A stretch of 36,256 nucleotides of DNA, from NCBI GenBank assembly GCA_025964615.1, contig JAOPYM010000451.1, positions 1 through 36,256 on the forward strand. The letters run 5' to 3'. Below the pieces are notes generated by a model, which ran no database searches, was not told the DNA's origin, and saw only the letters and a program-made list of their open reading frames with translations. A program made the position numbers and the translations under genes. Shown one piece after another: positions 1 through 8,222 of the stretch. Origin of the DNA: Actinomycetes bacterium. Its GTDB lineage: Bacteria; Actinomycetota; Actinomycetes; Streptosporangiales; Streptosporangiaceae. The stretch's first letter is position 1. The number at the start of each line of letters is the position of its first letter.

Positions 1-12
1 CCAGGAGGATGC

Positions 13-330
13 GTGGGAGTGACCGACTGCAACTGGGACGACGATGACGTCACCGCTGCGGAGAAGGCGCAACTGGCGTGGGACAAGGCGGTGGCCTCAA
101 TGGGCCGTCAGGACGCCCTGGCAGTGAACCTCATCGACGTGCGCCGGACCGTCAAGAAGATCGAGCGCAAGCAGAACGGCATGGCCCGGACCCTGGAGAA
201 GCACGACAGAAGGTTCGACGCCATGGACAGAAGGTTCGATGCCATGGACAACCGGTTCGATGCCATGGACAACAGGTTCGATGCCATGGAGGCGAAGGTG
301 GACCGGATCCTCGCCAAGCTCGACGCCTGA
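13..330 (+). CDS. small coiled-coil protein with heptad repeats
   Basis: Unrecognised protein of 105 residues. The N-terminal third is acidic. The C-terminal half contains four exact-length seven-residue repeats of the type RRFDAMD/NRFDAMD (about residues 66-93), followed by EAKVDRILAKLDA. Hydrophobic F and M at fixed heptad spacing predict a coiled coil, probably an oligomerisation stalk. There is no signal peptide or membrane segment. The GTG at 13 follows AGGAGG (3-8) by 4 bases; a second in-frame GTG at 19 would have a 10-base spacing, so the start is uncertain by two codons. The gene lies 113 bp upstream of the HSP90-like gene on the same strand. No function is assigned. Confidence 0.7.
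   Translation: MGVTDCNWDDDDVTAAEKAQLAWDKAVASMGRQDALAVNLIDVRRTVKKIERKQNGMARTLEKHDRRFDAMDRRFDAMDNRFDAMDNRFDAMEAKVDRILAKLDA
208..291 (+). repeat. four tandem 21-bp units encoding heptads
   Basis: Units at 208-228, 229-249, 250-270 and 271-291 each read close to AGAAGGTTCGATGCCATGGAC. They differ only at a few positions, mainly AGA/AAC in the first codon. The unit length keeps frame and adds one coiled-coil heptad each, so copy number could vary without disrupting the gene. Confidence 0.85.
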
Positions 331-443
331 TCCAGGCCGCCGGTCCCGTCGGGGCCGGCGGCTCCGGCGTTATAGGGCGGCCCCGGAACGAGATCGCCGA
401 TAGTCTGACAGTTCGGTGTTTCCTGATCGGGAGGTCATCCGGA

Positions 444-2189
444 GTGGACCAGGCGTTCCAAGTCGATCTTCGTGGCGTGGTCGATCTGCTGAGCCGGCAT
501 CTCTACTCCAGCCCCAGGGTCTACCTCCGTGAGCTGCTGCAGAACGCGGTCGACGCCATCACCGCCCGCGCGGACGGCCCACGGGAGGTCCGCGTCGAGA
601 CCGGCGAGACCCTGCGCGTCCACGACAGCGGCATCGGCCTCACCGAGGACGAGGTACACCAGCTGCTCGCCACCATCGGGCGGTCGTCCAAGCGGGACGA
701 GCTCGGTTTCGCCAGGCATGACTTCCTCGGGCAGTTCGGGATCGGCCTGCTCTCGGCGTTCCTGGTGGCCGATGAGGTCGAGGTCGTCACCCGCTCCGCG
801 AGGGGCGGCGCCGCGGTCCGCTGGACCGGGTTCGCCGACGGCCGCTACCGGGTCGAGCCGGGCGAGCGCGACGAACCCGGCACCACGGTGACGATGACCG
901 CGCGCCACGGGGCTGCGGACTGGCTGACCCCGGCGACCGTGACCGAGCTGGCCAGGACGTACGGTTCGCTGCTGCCGATCGACCTCACCGTCGACGGCGA
1001 GAAGATCACCGGTGGCGGCCCGCCCTGGCAGGGCCCCTACGACGGTCCGGGCAGGCGGCGCAGGGCGCTTGAGGAGTACTGCCAGGAGCTGTACGGCTTC
1101 AAGCCGTTCGACGTGATCGACCTGGACGTACCGGAGGCCGGGCTGACCGGCGCGGCGTTCGTACTCCCGCAGCCGGTGACGCCGACCAGCAAGGCCGCTC
1201 ATCGGGTCTACCTGAAACGGATGCTGCTCGCCGAGGGGGTGCAGGGCCTGCTGCCCGAGTGGGCCTTCTTCGTGCGCTGCGTGGTCGACGCCGGTGAGCT
1301 GCGGCCCACCGCGAGCAGGGAGGCCCTCTATGAGGACGAGCTGCTCGAATCCACCCGGCGGGCGCTGGGCGAATGCCTCCGGCAGTGGCTGGTACGGCTG
1401 TCGGAGACCGATCCGGCGCGGCTGCGGGCGTTCCTGCGCCTGCACCAGCTGGGTGTGAAGGCGATGGCGGTGCATGACGACGACATGCTGCGGATCGTCG
1501 ACCGCTGGCTGGAGTACGACACGAGCTCGGGGCCCATGACCCTTGAGGAGTTCCGCAGGCGCCACCCGGATGGCCGGTTCACCGCCAGCGTCGACGAGTT
1601 CAGGCGGCTGTCGGCGGTGTCCGGCGCACAGGGCATCGGGCTGGTCAATGGTGGTTACGTCTATGACACCGAGATCATCGACCGGCTGCCCGTACTCGAT
1701 GAGGCGGCCGTGCTCCAGCGGCTCGACCCGGGTGAGCTGACCACCTGCTTCGGGGTGCTCGACCCGGCGGCGGAACTCGGCCTGCGCCCGTTCCTCGACC
1801 AGGCGCAGGGGGCCTTGGACGCACTCGGCTGCGAGGTCGTCGTCCGCGACTTCGACCCGGCCTCGCTGCCCGCGCTCTACCTGACCAGCCGTGCGTCCGA
1901 GCACCAGGCCGAGCTGGGACAGGCCAGGGATCTGGCCGACGACCTGTGGGCGGACGTGCTCGGGGCCCTGACCCAGGCCGTCGCGGCGGACCGGCCGCAG
2001 CTGGTGCTCAACCACCGCAATCCTCTGACCCGCAGGGTGACGTCGCTGACCGAGGAGGGCCTCGTCGAGGCTGCGGTCCAGGGCCTCTACGGGCAGGCGC
2101 TGCTGCTCGGGCACCACCCGCTGCGGGCCGCGGACACGGCCGTGCTCAACAGGTCCTTCCTCACCCTCCTCGACTGGGCGGTCTCATGA
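444..2189 (+). CDS. HSP90 family ATPase (HtpG-like chaperone)
   Basis: 581-residue GHKL/HSP90-type protein, presumed to be a cytosolic ATP-dependent chaperone. The N-terminal ATP pocket is clear: ELLQNAVDA (residues 30-38, with the Mg-coordinating Asn34), DSGIGL (61-66, nucleotide-binding Asp61) and GQFGIGLLSAF (96-106, ATP lid glycines). A middle-domain region with RPTASREALYED follows. It is somewhat shorter than classical HtpG (about 620 residues) and ends in LDWAVS, with no EEVD-like tail. The GTG at 444 is chosen because GGGAGG (429-434) precedes it by 9 bases; the frame stays open upstream to 78 but overlaps the preceding gene there. The stop overlaps the start of the TPR gene by 4 bases (ATGA), indicating translational coupling. 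Family assignment is firm; the client is unknown. Confidence 0.88.
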   Translation: MDQAFQVDLRGVVDLLSRHLYSSPRVYLRELLQNAVDAITARADGPREVRVETGETLRVHDSGIGLTEDEVHQLLATIGRSSKRDELGFARHDFLGQFGIGLLSAFLVADEVEVVTRSARGGAAVRWTGFADGRYRVEPGERDEPGTTVTMTARHGAADWLTPATVTELARTYGSLLPIDLTVDGEKITGGGPPWQGPYDGPGRRRRALEEYCQELYGFKPFDVIDLDVPEAGLTGAAFVLPQPVTPTSKAAHRVYLKRMLLAEGVQGLLPEWAFFVRCVVDAGELRPTASREALYEDELLESTRRALGECLRQWLVRLSETDPARLRAFLRLHQLGVKAMAVHDDDMLRIVDRWLEYDTSSGPMTLEEFRRRHPDGRFTASVDEFRRLSAVSGAQGIGLVNGGYVYDTEIIDRLPVLDEAAVLQRLDPGELTTCFGVLDPAAELGLRPFLDQAQGALDALGCEVVVRDFDPASLPALYLTSRASEHQAELGQARDLADDLWADVLGALTQAVAADRPQLVLNHRNPLTRRVTSLTEEGLVEAAVQGLYGQALLLGHHPLRAADTAVLNRSFLTLLDWAVS

Positions 2190-4864
2190 GCACCGTGTAC
2201 GAGCTGATGGGCCGTGCCGGGGAGCTCCCGTACGGCGAGGCCCGGACGCTGCTGGTGGAGGAGGCCCTGCGGACCGCCGAGACGGGCACAGACGACCTGC
2301 TGACCTTCCGGGTACGGCTCGAACTCCTCACCGCCTACACCCAGGGCGGCGAGCGGGCGAAGGCGTTCACCGCCTTCGCCCGCTGCCTCAGCGACTACGA
2401 CCGCGATCCGGGGGGCTTCGACCGCAGCGACGAGCATCTGCTCCTCTGGGCGTTCAAGGGCACGGTCAAGGCCCTGACCGAGTTCCCCGAGGTCCCGCTC
2501 GACCGTACCCGAGCCGTACTCGACGACATGGAGCGCAGGTTCCAGCTGGGCGGGCACGGGCTGCAGCCGGTTCACATGTGCCGCACCGTGGTGGCCCAGC
2601 ACGTGGGTGACACCACCGGCGCCGACGACTGGTACGGCCGGTGGCACGCCGCGCCGCGGACCGTGCTGTCGGACTGCGAGGGCTGTGACCCGGGGACCAT
2701 GGTGGGCTACCTGGCCTGGCGGGGACGCGACGCGGACGCGCTGACCCTCGCCGAGCCGGTCCTGCAGGGCCGGATGACCTGCATCGAACAGCCGCAGACG
2801 ATCCTCACCCAGCTGCTGCCCATCTTCCTGCGCGAGGGACGCCTCGCCGAGGCCGCCGACGCCCACCGGCGGGCCTACCGGGTACAGCGCACACGGATCG
2901 GCGAGCTGTGGTCGATCTCCGCGCACCTGGAGTTCTGCGCGCGCACCGGGAACGAGGCGCGCGGCCTGGAGATCCTCGAACGGCACCTGGACTGGCTGGA
3001 CCGGGCGCCGACGCCGCGCGACGGCATGCGCTTCGCCGCCGCGGGCGCGCTGGTGCTGCGCAGGCTGGCCGAGACCGGTCACGGCTCCCTGACGGTACGG
3101 CGCGGTGACACCGCGCTGCCGGCCGCCGGGCTGCGCGAGGAGCTCACGGCGCACGTTCTGGATCTCGCGTCGCGGTTCGACGCCCGCAACGGCACCTCCC
3201 ATCAGGGCGATCTGGTCCAGGGGGTGCTCGACGCCGAGCCGCTGGTCGACTATCTGCCGCTCACGCCGCACGCCAGGCGGCCGGCCCCGGCCCGTACCGC
3301 AGCCGAGGAGCAGGTGGAGGCCGCAGATCCCGATCTGCTGCTCGACGTGGCGGAGGAGCACTGGACCCGCCGTGAGTCGTCCGCCGCACTGGCGGCCTGG
3401 GCGCGTTTCGACGCGCTGGGGGCCGCGCCGACCACGCTGCGGACCGCCCGGCGGATGGACGGCACCGGGTTCGCCCTGGTGCTCGCGGGAGATCCGGAGG
3501 CCGCCGCCGGGGAGTGGCGGCGGGCCGCCGGCCTGTACGCCTCGGTTCCCGACGAGGAACGCAGGCAGTCGGCGCTGAGCCGGGTCGGGGTCCTGCTGTG
3601 CCAGCTCGGCGAGCCCGGCGAGGGCCTGGTGCTGCTCGAGGTGGCGCTGACCTGGCTGGAGGCCCACGCGCTGCGCCGGCGTCGTGCGCTGTCGGCCAGG
3701 TTCCGGCTTGCCACGGCCTACACCGGTACGGGCCGCAGTGGCGAAGCGCTGGCGTTGCTCGACGAGGCCGCCCCCGACGGCGTGGAGGACATCGCCGACG
3801 TCGAACTGGAGCGGGCCCGGGTGCTGTTGCAGGCGGGCGGCCGTGAGGCCGAGGTCGAGGCGGCCCTCCGGCTGGCCCTGACCGGCTACCGGCAGGTCGG
3901 CCCGGCAGGGCCCCGCGCCGAGACGGCACTGCTGCTCGGGCAGCTGCTCGGCGCCGAGCCCGTTGAGCCGTCTGCCGAGTCGCCTGGTGGGTCGCCTGCT
4001 GGGTCGCCTGCTGGGTCGCCCGGTGACGAGCTGGGCGAGCTGCTCACCGAGGCGGTGGTGTACGCGCCCGCCGACGCCCCTGGGCTGCGTGCGGCCGCGC
4101 ACGCGATCCGCGGCGGGTGGCAGCTTTCGGCGGGGGAGGCCGGGCAGGCGGTGGAGGACCTCATCGAGGCCGTCGCCGGATTCACCGCGATGGGGGCGTA
4201 CGAACAGGCCGCCAACATCCGGCAGGACCTGTCCACCGCGTACCTGCAGTCCGGCCGCGCCCTTGAGGCCGCCGAGGCCGCCGAGGAGGCCATTCCCGTC
4301 CTCGTCGAGCTGGGCGATCTGGAGCATGCCCGGCGCTGCCGGTACGTGCTGGCGGAGGCCCAGCGTGAGCTCGGCGAGACCGAGGCGGCCGCGGGTACGT
4401 TCACCGGTCTGGCCCATGACGAGCGGGCCGACAACCCCGGGGTGGCCGCGCAGTTCTTCGAGGCCGCCGGCGATCTGCTCAGCGGGCTCGACAAGGACGC
4501 GCTGGCGGCCGAGCGGTTCGCCGCCGCGGCCGACGCGTTCACCGTGGCGGGGGACCGGCGCGGATCGGTGGAGTGCCGCCGCCGCCAGGCGATGTGCCTG
4601 CACTGGAGCGGGCGGGCCGAGGCCGGACTGGTGGTCATGGGCACCGCCAGGGAGGCGCTGTCCGGTCTTGCCGCGGACGAGCCCACACTGACCTGGGAGA
4701 CCGCCCTGATCGATTTTGACGAGGCTCGCATCCTGGTCGCGCTGCGCCGCCGCAATGACGCCCTGGCCCGGGTCGAGGAGGCCATCGCCGGCTTCGACCG
4801 CTTGGGCCAGCACGCGGCAGCCGAAGCCGCCCGAACCCTCCGCACCGACATCCTCGCCACCTGA
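2186..4864 (+). CDS. large tetratricopeptide-repeat protein coupled to HSP90-like gene
   Basis: 892-residue, Ala/Leu/Glu-rich, all-helical protein with many TPR-like helix pairs, for example ALAAWARFDALG, AGLYASVP, EALALLDEAAPDG, AANIRQDLSTAYLQSGRALEAAEAAE (shown in parts) and AEAARTLRTDIL at the C terminus. There is no signal peptide or membrane segment, so it is probably a cytosolic scaffold. Around residues 590-615 a low-complexity linker of repeated GSPA units (DNA about 3975-4023) separates two TPR blocks. The ATG at 2186 overlaps the HSP90-like stop, so the pair is one transcription and translation unit. In eukaryotes TPR proteins are HSP90 co-chaperones; a similar partnership here is inference from coupling, not from a conserved motif. 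Confidence 0.82.
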   Translation: MSTVYELMGRAGELPYGEARTLLVEEALRTAETGTDDLLTFRVRLELLTAYTQGGERAKAFTAFARCLSDYDRDPGGFDRSDEHLLLWAFKGTVKALTEFPEVPLDRTRAVLDDMERRFQLGGHGLQPVHMCRTVVAQHVGDTTGADDWYGRWHAAPRTVLSDCEGCDPGTMVGYLAWRGRDADALTLAEPVLQGRMTCIEQPQTILTQLLPIFLREGRLAEAADAHRRAYRVQRTRIGELWSISAHLEFCARTGNEARGLEILERHLDWLDRAPTPRDGMRFAAAGALVLRRLAETGHGSLTVRRGDTALPAAGLREELTAHVLDLASRFDARNGTSHQGDLVQGVLDAEPLVDYLPLTPHARRPAPARTAAEEQVEAADPDLLLDVAEEHWTRRESSAALAAWARFDALGAAPTTLRTARRMDGTGFALVLAGDPEAAAGEWRRAAGLYASVPDEERRQSALSRVGVLLCQLGEPGEGLVLLEVALTWLEAHALRRRRALSARFRLATAYTGTGRSGEALALLDEAAPDGVEDIADVELERARVLLQAGGREAEVEAALRLALTGYRQVGPAGPRAETALLLGQLLGAEPVEPSAESPGGSPAGSPAGSPGDELGELLTEAVVYAPADAPGLRAAAHAIRGGWQLSAGEAGQAVEDLIEAVAGFTAMGAYEQAANIRQDLSTAYLQSGRALEAAEAAEEAIPVLVELGDLEHARRCRYVLAEAQRELGETEAAAGTFTGLAHDERADNPGVAAQFFEAAGDLLSGLDKDALAAERFAAAADAFTVAGDRRGSVECRRRQAMCLHWSGRAEAGLVVMGTAREALSGLAADEPTLTWETALIDFDEARILVALRRRNDALARVEEAIAGFDRLGQHAAAEAARTLRTDILAT

Positions 4865-4890
4865 CCCAACACTCTCCGTAACCTTCCAAT

Positions 4891-4956
4891 CCGTTGACTC
4901 GTGGCGTTTGCCGCACCGCTTACCAGAACAGTGCGGGAAACGCCACCAGTCAACGG
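4891..4956 (+). repeat. palindromic element, copy 1 (66 bp)
   Basis: Left arm 4891-4916 (CCGTTGACTCGTGGCGTTTG then CCGCAC) and right arm 4931-4956 are inverted repeats matching at 24 of 26 positions, with a 14-base loop. It begins 26 bp after the TPR gene stop and lies upstream of the DUF11 gene. The same arms recur near 23.06, 25.67, 25.99 and 36.2 kb. The G at arm position 20 (GTTTGCC) is shared with copy 4. It could act as a hairpin or terminator, but there is no T tract and no evident target-site duplication. Confidence 0.9.
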
Positions 4957-5062
4957 AGGGGGTGACCGTTGGTGACGGATAGGATTCGCACCGTACGTGG
5001 GACTCGGAGTGGGCTGTGGCTTGGCGCCCGGCGCTCCCTTTCGGCCGGGGTGGTCTTTCTCA

Positions 5063-6037
5063 GTGCGTCGCATCGTCGCGATCGTCGGTTGTCTTGTCAT
5101 CGGCATGTTCTTCACAGCGGGGCCCGTCCGGGCGGGCGCACCCGTCCCCGAACCGGGTGGGGCCGACGTGTCCGCCGGCCAGGAGCAGGCGGGGCAGGAC
5201 GGGGCGCGGGGGGATCAGGCGGAGGCGGATCTTTCGGTGGCGATGTCGGCTTCGCCGGGGCGGGCACGGGCGGGTGCGGCGCTCGTCTACACGATCACGC
5301 TGCGGAACAACGGCCCGGCGCCGGCGCGCGACATCTCCTTCGTGGACCGGCTGCCGGCGGGGACCGCCGTCATCGGGATGGACCCGCCGGACTGTGCGGA
5401 GGCGCGCGGTGTGGTCCGCTGCAGGGTGCGCACCGTGCGGGCGGGCGAGTCCATGTCCGTACGGGTCGTGGTCCTGGTAGAGCCATCCGCCTCGGGAACG
5501 CTGACCAGTGCGGCACGGGTGGCCGCGCGGACGCCCGACCCGGTCCCGGGCAACGACCAGGCGAGTACGGCCACGCCGCTGCTGCCGGGCACCGATCTGG
5601 CGGTCAGGCTGGCCGGGCCCCGCGAAACCGAGCCCGGCGGGCTGCTCAGACTGACGGCCAGGGTCGTCAACCGGGGGCCGAGGACGGCGTCCGGTGTGCG
5701 GCTCGCGGTGGGCGCGCACGGCTCCCGGCTGCTGGCCGCCACCGGCGGCGCCTGCCGCCTCGGCCGTCCCCCGGCCGCCCCTGAAGCGGCGGTGCGGACG
5801 TCTTCCCGGTACGGGGCCGGGCCTGGCAGGCGGAGCTTCGCCGGGTGCAGGCTCGGGACCCTCAGGCCCGGAGAGTCCAGGACGGTACGGCTCCTGGTCC
5901 GGATGGGCCGCCGGCCGGCCGAGGTGGCCGTCGCGGTCTCACCGGACCTGGGGGACCCCAGGCCCGGCGACAACACCGGCCTGGCCCGCGTGCGGATCAG
6001 CCGAGGCGGCGGGCCCCCGGGGCGGGTAGAGCCGTGA
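5063..6037 (+). CDS. secreted DUF11 repeat protein
   Basis: About 324 residues. The GTG at 5063 gives a classical signal peptide: RR charge, hydrophobic IVAIVGCLVIGMFFTAG, then a likely cleavage near VRAGA. An in-frame GTG at 4997 would put 22 extra residues before the signal, so 5063 is preferred, though its ribosome site is weak. The mature part has an acidic Gln/Gly-rich stretch, then DUF11-type immunoglobulin-like beta-sandwich domains: residues about 57-155 (ADLSVAMSASP, YTITLRNNGPAPARD, FVDRLPAG) and about 170-310 (TDLAVRLAGP, RVVNRGPRTASGVRL, LRPGESRTVRL). Such domains are found in cell-surface and secreted actinobacterial proteins; no catalytic motif is seen. The 3' end overlaps the end of galK by 41 bp in convergent orientation. 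Confidence 0.8.
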   Translation: MRRIVAIVGCLVIGMFFTAGPVRAGAPVPEPGGADVSAGQEQAGQDGARGDQAEADLSVAMSASPGRARAGAALVYTITLRNNGPAPARDISFVDRLPAGTAVIGMDPPDCAEARGVVRCRVRTVRAGESMSVRVVVLVEPSASGTLTSAARVAARTPDPVPGNDQASTATPLLPGTDLAVRLAGPRETEPGGLLRLTARVVNRGPRTASGVRLAVGAHGSRLLAATGGACRLGRPPAAPEAAVRTSSRYGAGPGRRSFAGCRLGTLRPGESRTVRLLVRMGRRPAEVAVAVSPDLGDPRPGDNTGLARVRISRGGGPPGRVEP

Positions 6038-7148
6038 GGTAGGCGGGGGCGGCCCAGCCCCGGGACAGGAACGCGGAGGTCACCGCCTCCCGCACCTGGG
6101 GCACGCGGTCAAGGGGGACCAGGGTGATCACCGAACCGCCGAAGCCGCCGCCGACCATCCGGCCGCCCCGGGCCCCGGCGGCCAGCGCCGTGGCGACGGC
6201 CACGTCGGCCTCCGGCCAGGAGACCTCGAACTGGTCGCGCAGGGACAGATGCGAGGCCGTCAGAAGTGCGCCGACCTCGGCCACCGCCCCGGCCCGCAGC
6301 AGCCCGACGACCGCCTCCACCCGGTGGTTCTCGGTGACCACGTGCTGTACCCGGCGGCGCAGCACCGGGTCGGGCAGCGCGGCCAGTGCGCCCGCCAGGT
6401 CCTTGACGTCCCTGAGCGCCGGCACACCGAGCAGTCGCGCCGCCTCCTCGCACGCGGCCCGCCGCGAGGCGTACTCCCCGTCGACCAGCGAGTGCACCGC
6501 CCTGGTGTCGATCACCAGCACTGTGAACGCGCCGAGGGCGAGCGGGATCTGCGAGGACAGCCCGCTGCGGCAGTCGAGCAGCAGGGCGTGATCCTCCTTA
6601 CAGAGCATGGACGCCGACTGGTCCAGGATCCCGCAGGGCATCCCCACGAAGCCGTTCTCGGCCCGCTGCGCGGCACGGGCCAGTTCCAGACCCGGCAGGC
6701 CGAGCCCGAAGAGATCGTTGACGGCGAGCGCCGTCGCGCACTCCAGGGCGGCCGACGACGAGAGGCCCGCGCCCTGCGGCAGATCCGAGTCGTACAGGAG
6801 CGAGATCCCGCCGACCGGGTGGCCCGCGTTCCGGAGCGCCCACAGGACCCCGGCCGGATAGGCGGCCCAGCCGGAGACGGAGCCGGGCTCCAGGGCGGAG
6901 AGGGAGACGAAGGCGGGCGACTCGATCGCCTGCAGGGACCGCAGTTCGAGCAGGTCATCGTCGCGGCGCGACGCCGCCACCGACACACCCTGCGCGATGG
7001 CGAACGGCAGCACGAGGCCGTCGTTGTAGTCGGTGTGCTCACCGATCAGGTTGATCCGGCCGGGCGCGTGCCAGACGCCCGACGGCCGCCGGGCGTAGGC
7101 CTCGGCGAAGGTCTCCGCGACGGTCGATGCGGTCGATGAGGCGGTCAC
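5997..7148 (-). CDS. galK: galactokinase
   Basis: 383-residue GHMP-family kinase that phosphorylates galactose to galactose-1-phosphate, the entry step of the Leloir pathway. The galactokinase signature [15 protein letters not shown] is at residues 30-44, the ATP-binding loop [14 protein letters not shown] at about 123-136, and the C-terminal GHMP motif [12 protein letters not shown] near residue 330. Length matches the family. The GTG start at 7148 overlaps the galE stop by 4 bases (GTGA on the minus strand), so galE-galK is a coupled operon. The other Leloir enzyme, GalT, is not in the window. The last 41 bp overlap the convergent DUF11 gene. Confidence 0.95.
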   Translation of the reverse strand: MTASSTASTVAETFAEAYARRPSGVWHAPGRINLIGEHTDYNDGLVLPFAIAQGVSVAASRRDDDLLELRSLQAIESPAFVSLSALEPGSVSGWAAYPAGVLWALRNAGHPVGGISLLYDSDLPQGAGLSSSAALECATALAVNDLFGLGLPGLELARAAQRAENGFVGMPCGILDQSASMLCKEDHALLLDCRSGLSSQIPLALGAFTVLVIDTRAVHSLVDGEYASRRAACEEAARLLGVPALRDVKDLAGALAALPDPVLRRRVQHVVTENHRVEAVVGLLRAGAVAEVGALLTASHLSLRDQFEVSWPEADVAVATALAAGARGGRMVGGGFGGSVITLVPLDRVPQVREAVTSAFLSRGWAAPAYLTALPAPGARRLG

Positions 7149-8092
7149 TGGAGGAACGCCCAGGCGTCGGCGACCATCGCATGCAGGTCACGGGACGGCT
7201 TCCAGCCCAGCGCGGCCTGGATCTTGGCGGAGGAGGCGACGAGCACCGCCGGATCGCCGGTCCGCCGCGGCGAGGTCACCACCGGGATGGGGTGACCGGT
7301 CACCGCCCGGCAGACGCCGACCACCTCGGCGACCGACGAGCCGTCCCCGCTGCCCAGGTTGTAGATCTCGTGCGTGCCGGGCCGGCAGGAGCCGAGGGCG
7401 AGCAGGTGCGCGGCGGCCAGGTCGGCCACGTGAATGTAGTCGCGGATACAGGTCCCGTCCGGCGTCGGATAGTCGTCGCCGAAGAGGCTCACCGACTCGC
7501 GGGCTCCCCGGGCGACGGCCAGCACGTTCGGGATGAGGTGCGTCTCGACGGCGTGCCGCTCGCCGTAGGGCCCGCAGGCCCCGGCCACGTTGAAGTACCG
7601 CAGCGACACCGCGCCCAGGCCGTGCAGGGCGGCGAACGAGGTGAGACAGGTGTCGATGGCGAGCTTGGAGGCGCCGTACGGGTTGGTCGGGCGGGTCGGG
7701 TCGGTCTCCATGATCGGGGTCGACTCCGGCTCGCCGTAGGTCGCCGCGGTGGAGGAGAAGACGATCCGCGAGACCCCGCTGATCCGCATCGCGTCGAGCA
7801 GCGCCAGCGTCTCGCCCAGGTTCTTGTCCCAGTACAGCCCCGGCTGCTGCACCGACTCGCCGACCAGCGACTTGGCGGCGAAGTGCAGCACCGCGTCGAA
7901 GCCGCCCCCGTCCAGTACGGGCCGGGCCGACGACCGCAGCGTGCCCTGGACCAGCGTCGCCCCGGCGGGGACGGCGTCCGCGTGCCCGGTGGACATGTCG
8001 TCGACCACCACGACCTCATGATCCGCCGCGAGCAACTGGGCGGTGACAACGCTTCCGATGTATCCGGCGCCACCGGTGACGAGCAACTTCAA
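7145..8092 (-). CDS. galE: UDP-glucose 4-epimerase, TTG start
   Basis: 315-residue extended short-chain dehydrogenase that interconverts UDP-galactose and UDP-glucose using bound NAD. The NAD motif GGAGYIGS lies at the N terminus, followed by [12 protein letters not shown] and the catalytic YGASK (Tyr-x-x-x-Lys). The frame extends upstream to 8161, but homology begins at [17 protein letters not shown] codon at 8092-8090 there is preceded by GGAGG (8100-8104, minus strand) with a 7-base spacer, so TTG is the likely start. First gene of the galE-galK operon. Confidence 0.93.
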   Translation of the reverse strand: MKLLVTGGAGYIGSVVTAQLLAADHEVVVVDDMSTGHADAVPAGATLVQGTLRSSARPVLDGGGFDAVLHFAAKSLVGESVQQPGLYWDKNLGETLALLDAMRISGVSRIVFSSTAATYGEPESTPIMETDPTRPTNPYGASKLAIDTCLTSFAALHGLGAVSLRYFNVAGACGPYGERHAVETHLIPNVLAVARGARESVSLFGDDYPTPDGTCIRDYIHVADLAAAHLLALGSCRPGTHEIYNLGSGDGSSVAEVVGVCRAVTGHPIPVVTSPRRTGDPAVLVASSAKIQAALGWKPSRDLHAMVADAWAFLQ

Positions 8093-8168
8093 AACGATGC
8101 CTCCGTAGGTTCGGGACCGGTCCCAGGTTATCGGGCCGGTGCCGGGCCTGGTGAGCGCCAAGGAACGG

Positions 8169-8174
8169 TAGGCT
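8169..8174 (+). promoter_or_regulatory. candidate -10 TAGGCT for the upstream ORF and CNNM gene
   Basis: TAGGCT fits the actinobacterial TANNNT -10 pattern and ends 9 bases before the ATG at 8184, a distance compatible with a leaderless or near-leaderless transcript. No clear -35 is seen. Confidence 0.35.
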
Positions 8175-8183
8175 CACGAGACT

Positions 8184-8222
8184 ATGAACGACCCGGCCAG
8201 TAGTCAGGCCGCCCCACGGTGA
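8184..8222 (+). CDS. 12-codon upstream ORF coupled to the CNNM/CBS gene
   Basis: ATG at 8184 opens a reading frame MNDPASSQAAPR that stops at TGA 8220-8222, overlapping the GTG start of the next gene as GTGA. The ATG follows a TAGGCT -10-like hexamer by 9 bases, so it could be the first codon of a leaderless mRNA. The peptide has no recognisable motif. Its role may be to deliver ribosomes to the downstream GTG, which has no good ribosome site of its own. It may also be fortuitous. Confidence 0.35.
   Translation: MNDPASSQAAPR

Noticed and set aside
78-443. Upstream extension of the HSP90-like frame
   Set aside because: It overlaps the coiled-coil gene in another frame, is Arg/Gly-rich without conservation, and a GTG with a ribosome site at 444 begins where HSP90 homology starts.
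3968-4025. The GSPA repeat in the TPR gene as a further mobile element
   Set aside because: It is a simple 12-bp low-complexity linker without inverted arms and is adequately explained as slippage.
2087-4813. 908-residue open frame on the minus strand, and other long antisense frames (435-2117, 15230-17209, 16315-18120)
   Set aside because: They run opposite well-supported genes, have Arg/Gly/Pro-rich shadow composition and show no domains. High GC content removes stop codons from such frames.
4969-5784. Gly/Arg-rich plus-strand frame overlapping the DUF11 gene
   Set aside because: It is a shadow of the DUF11 frame with no domain, and the signal peptide and DUF11 motifs support the other frame.
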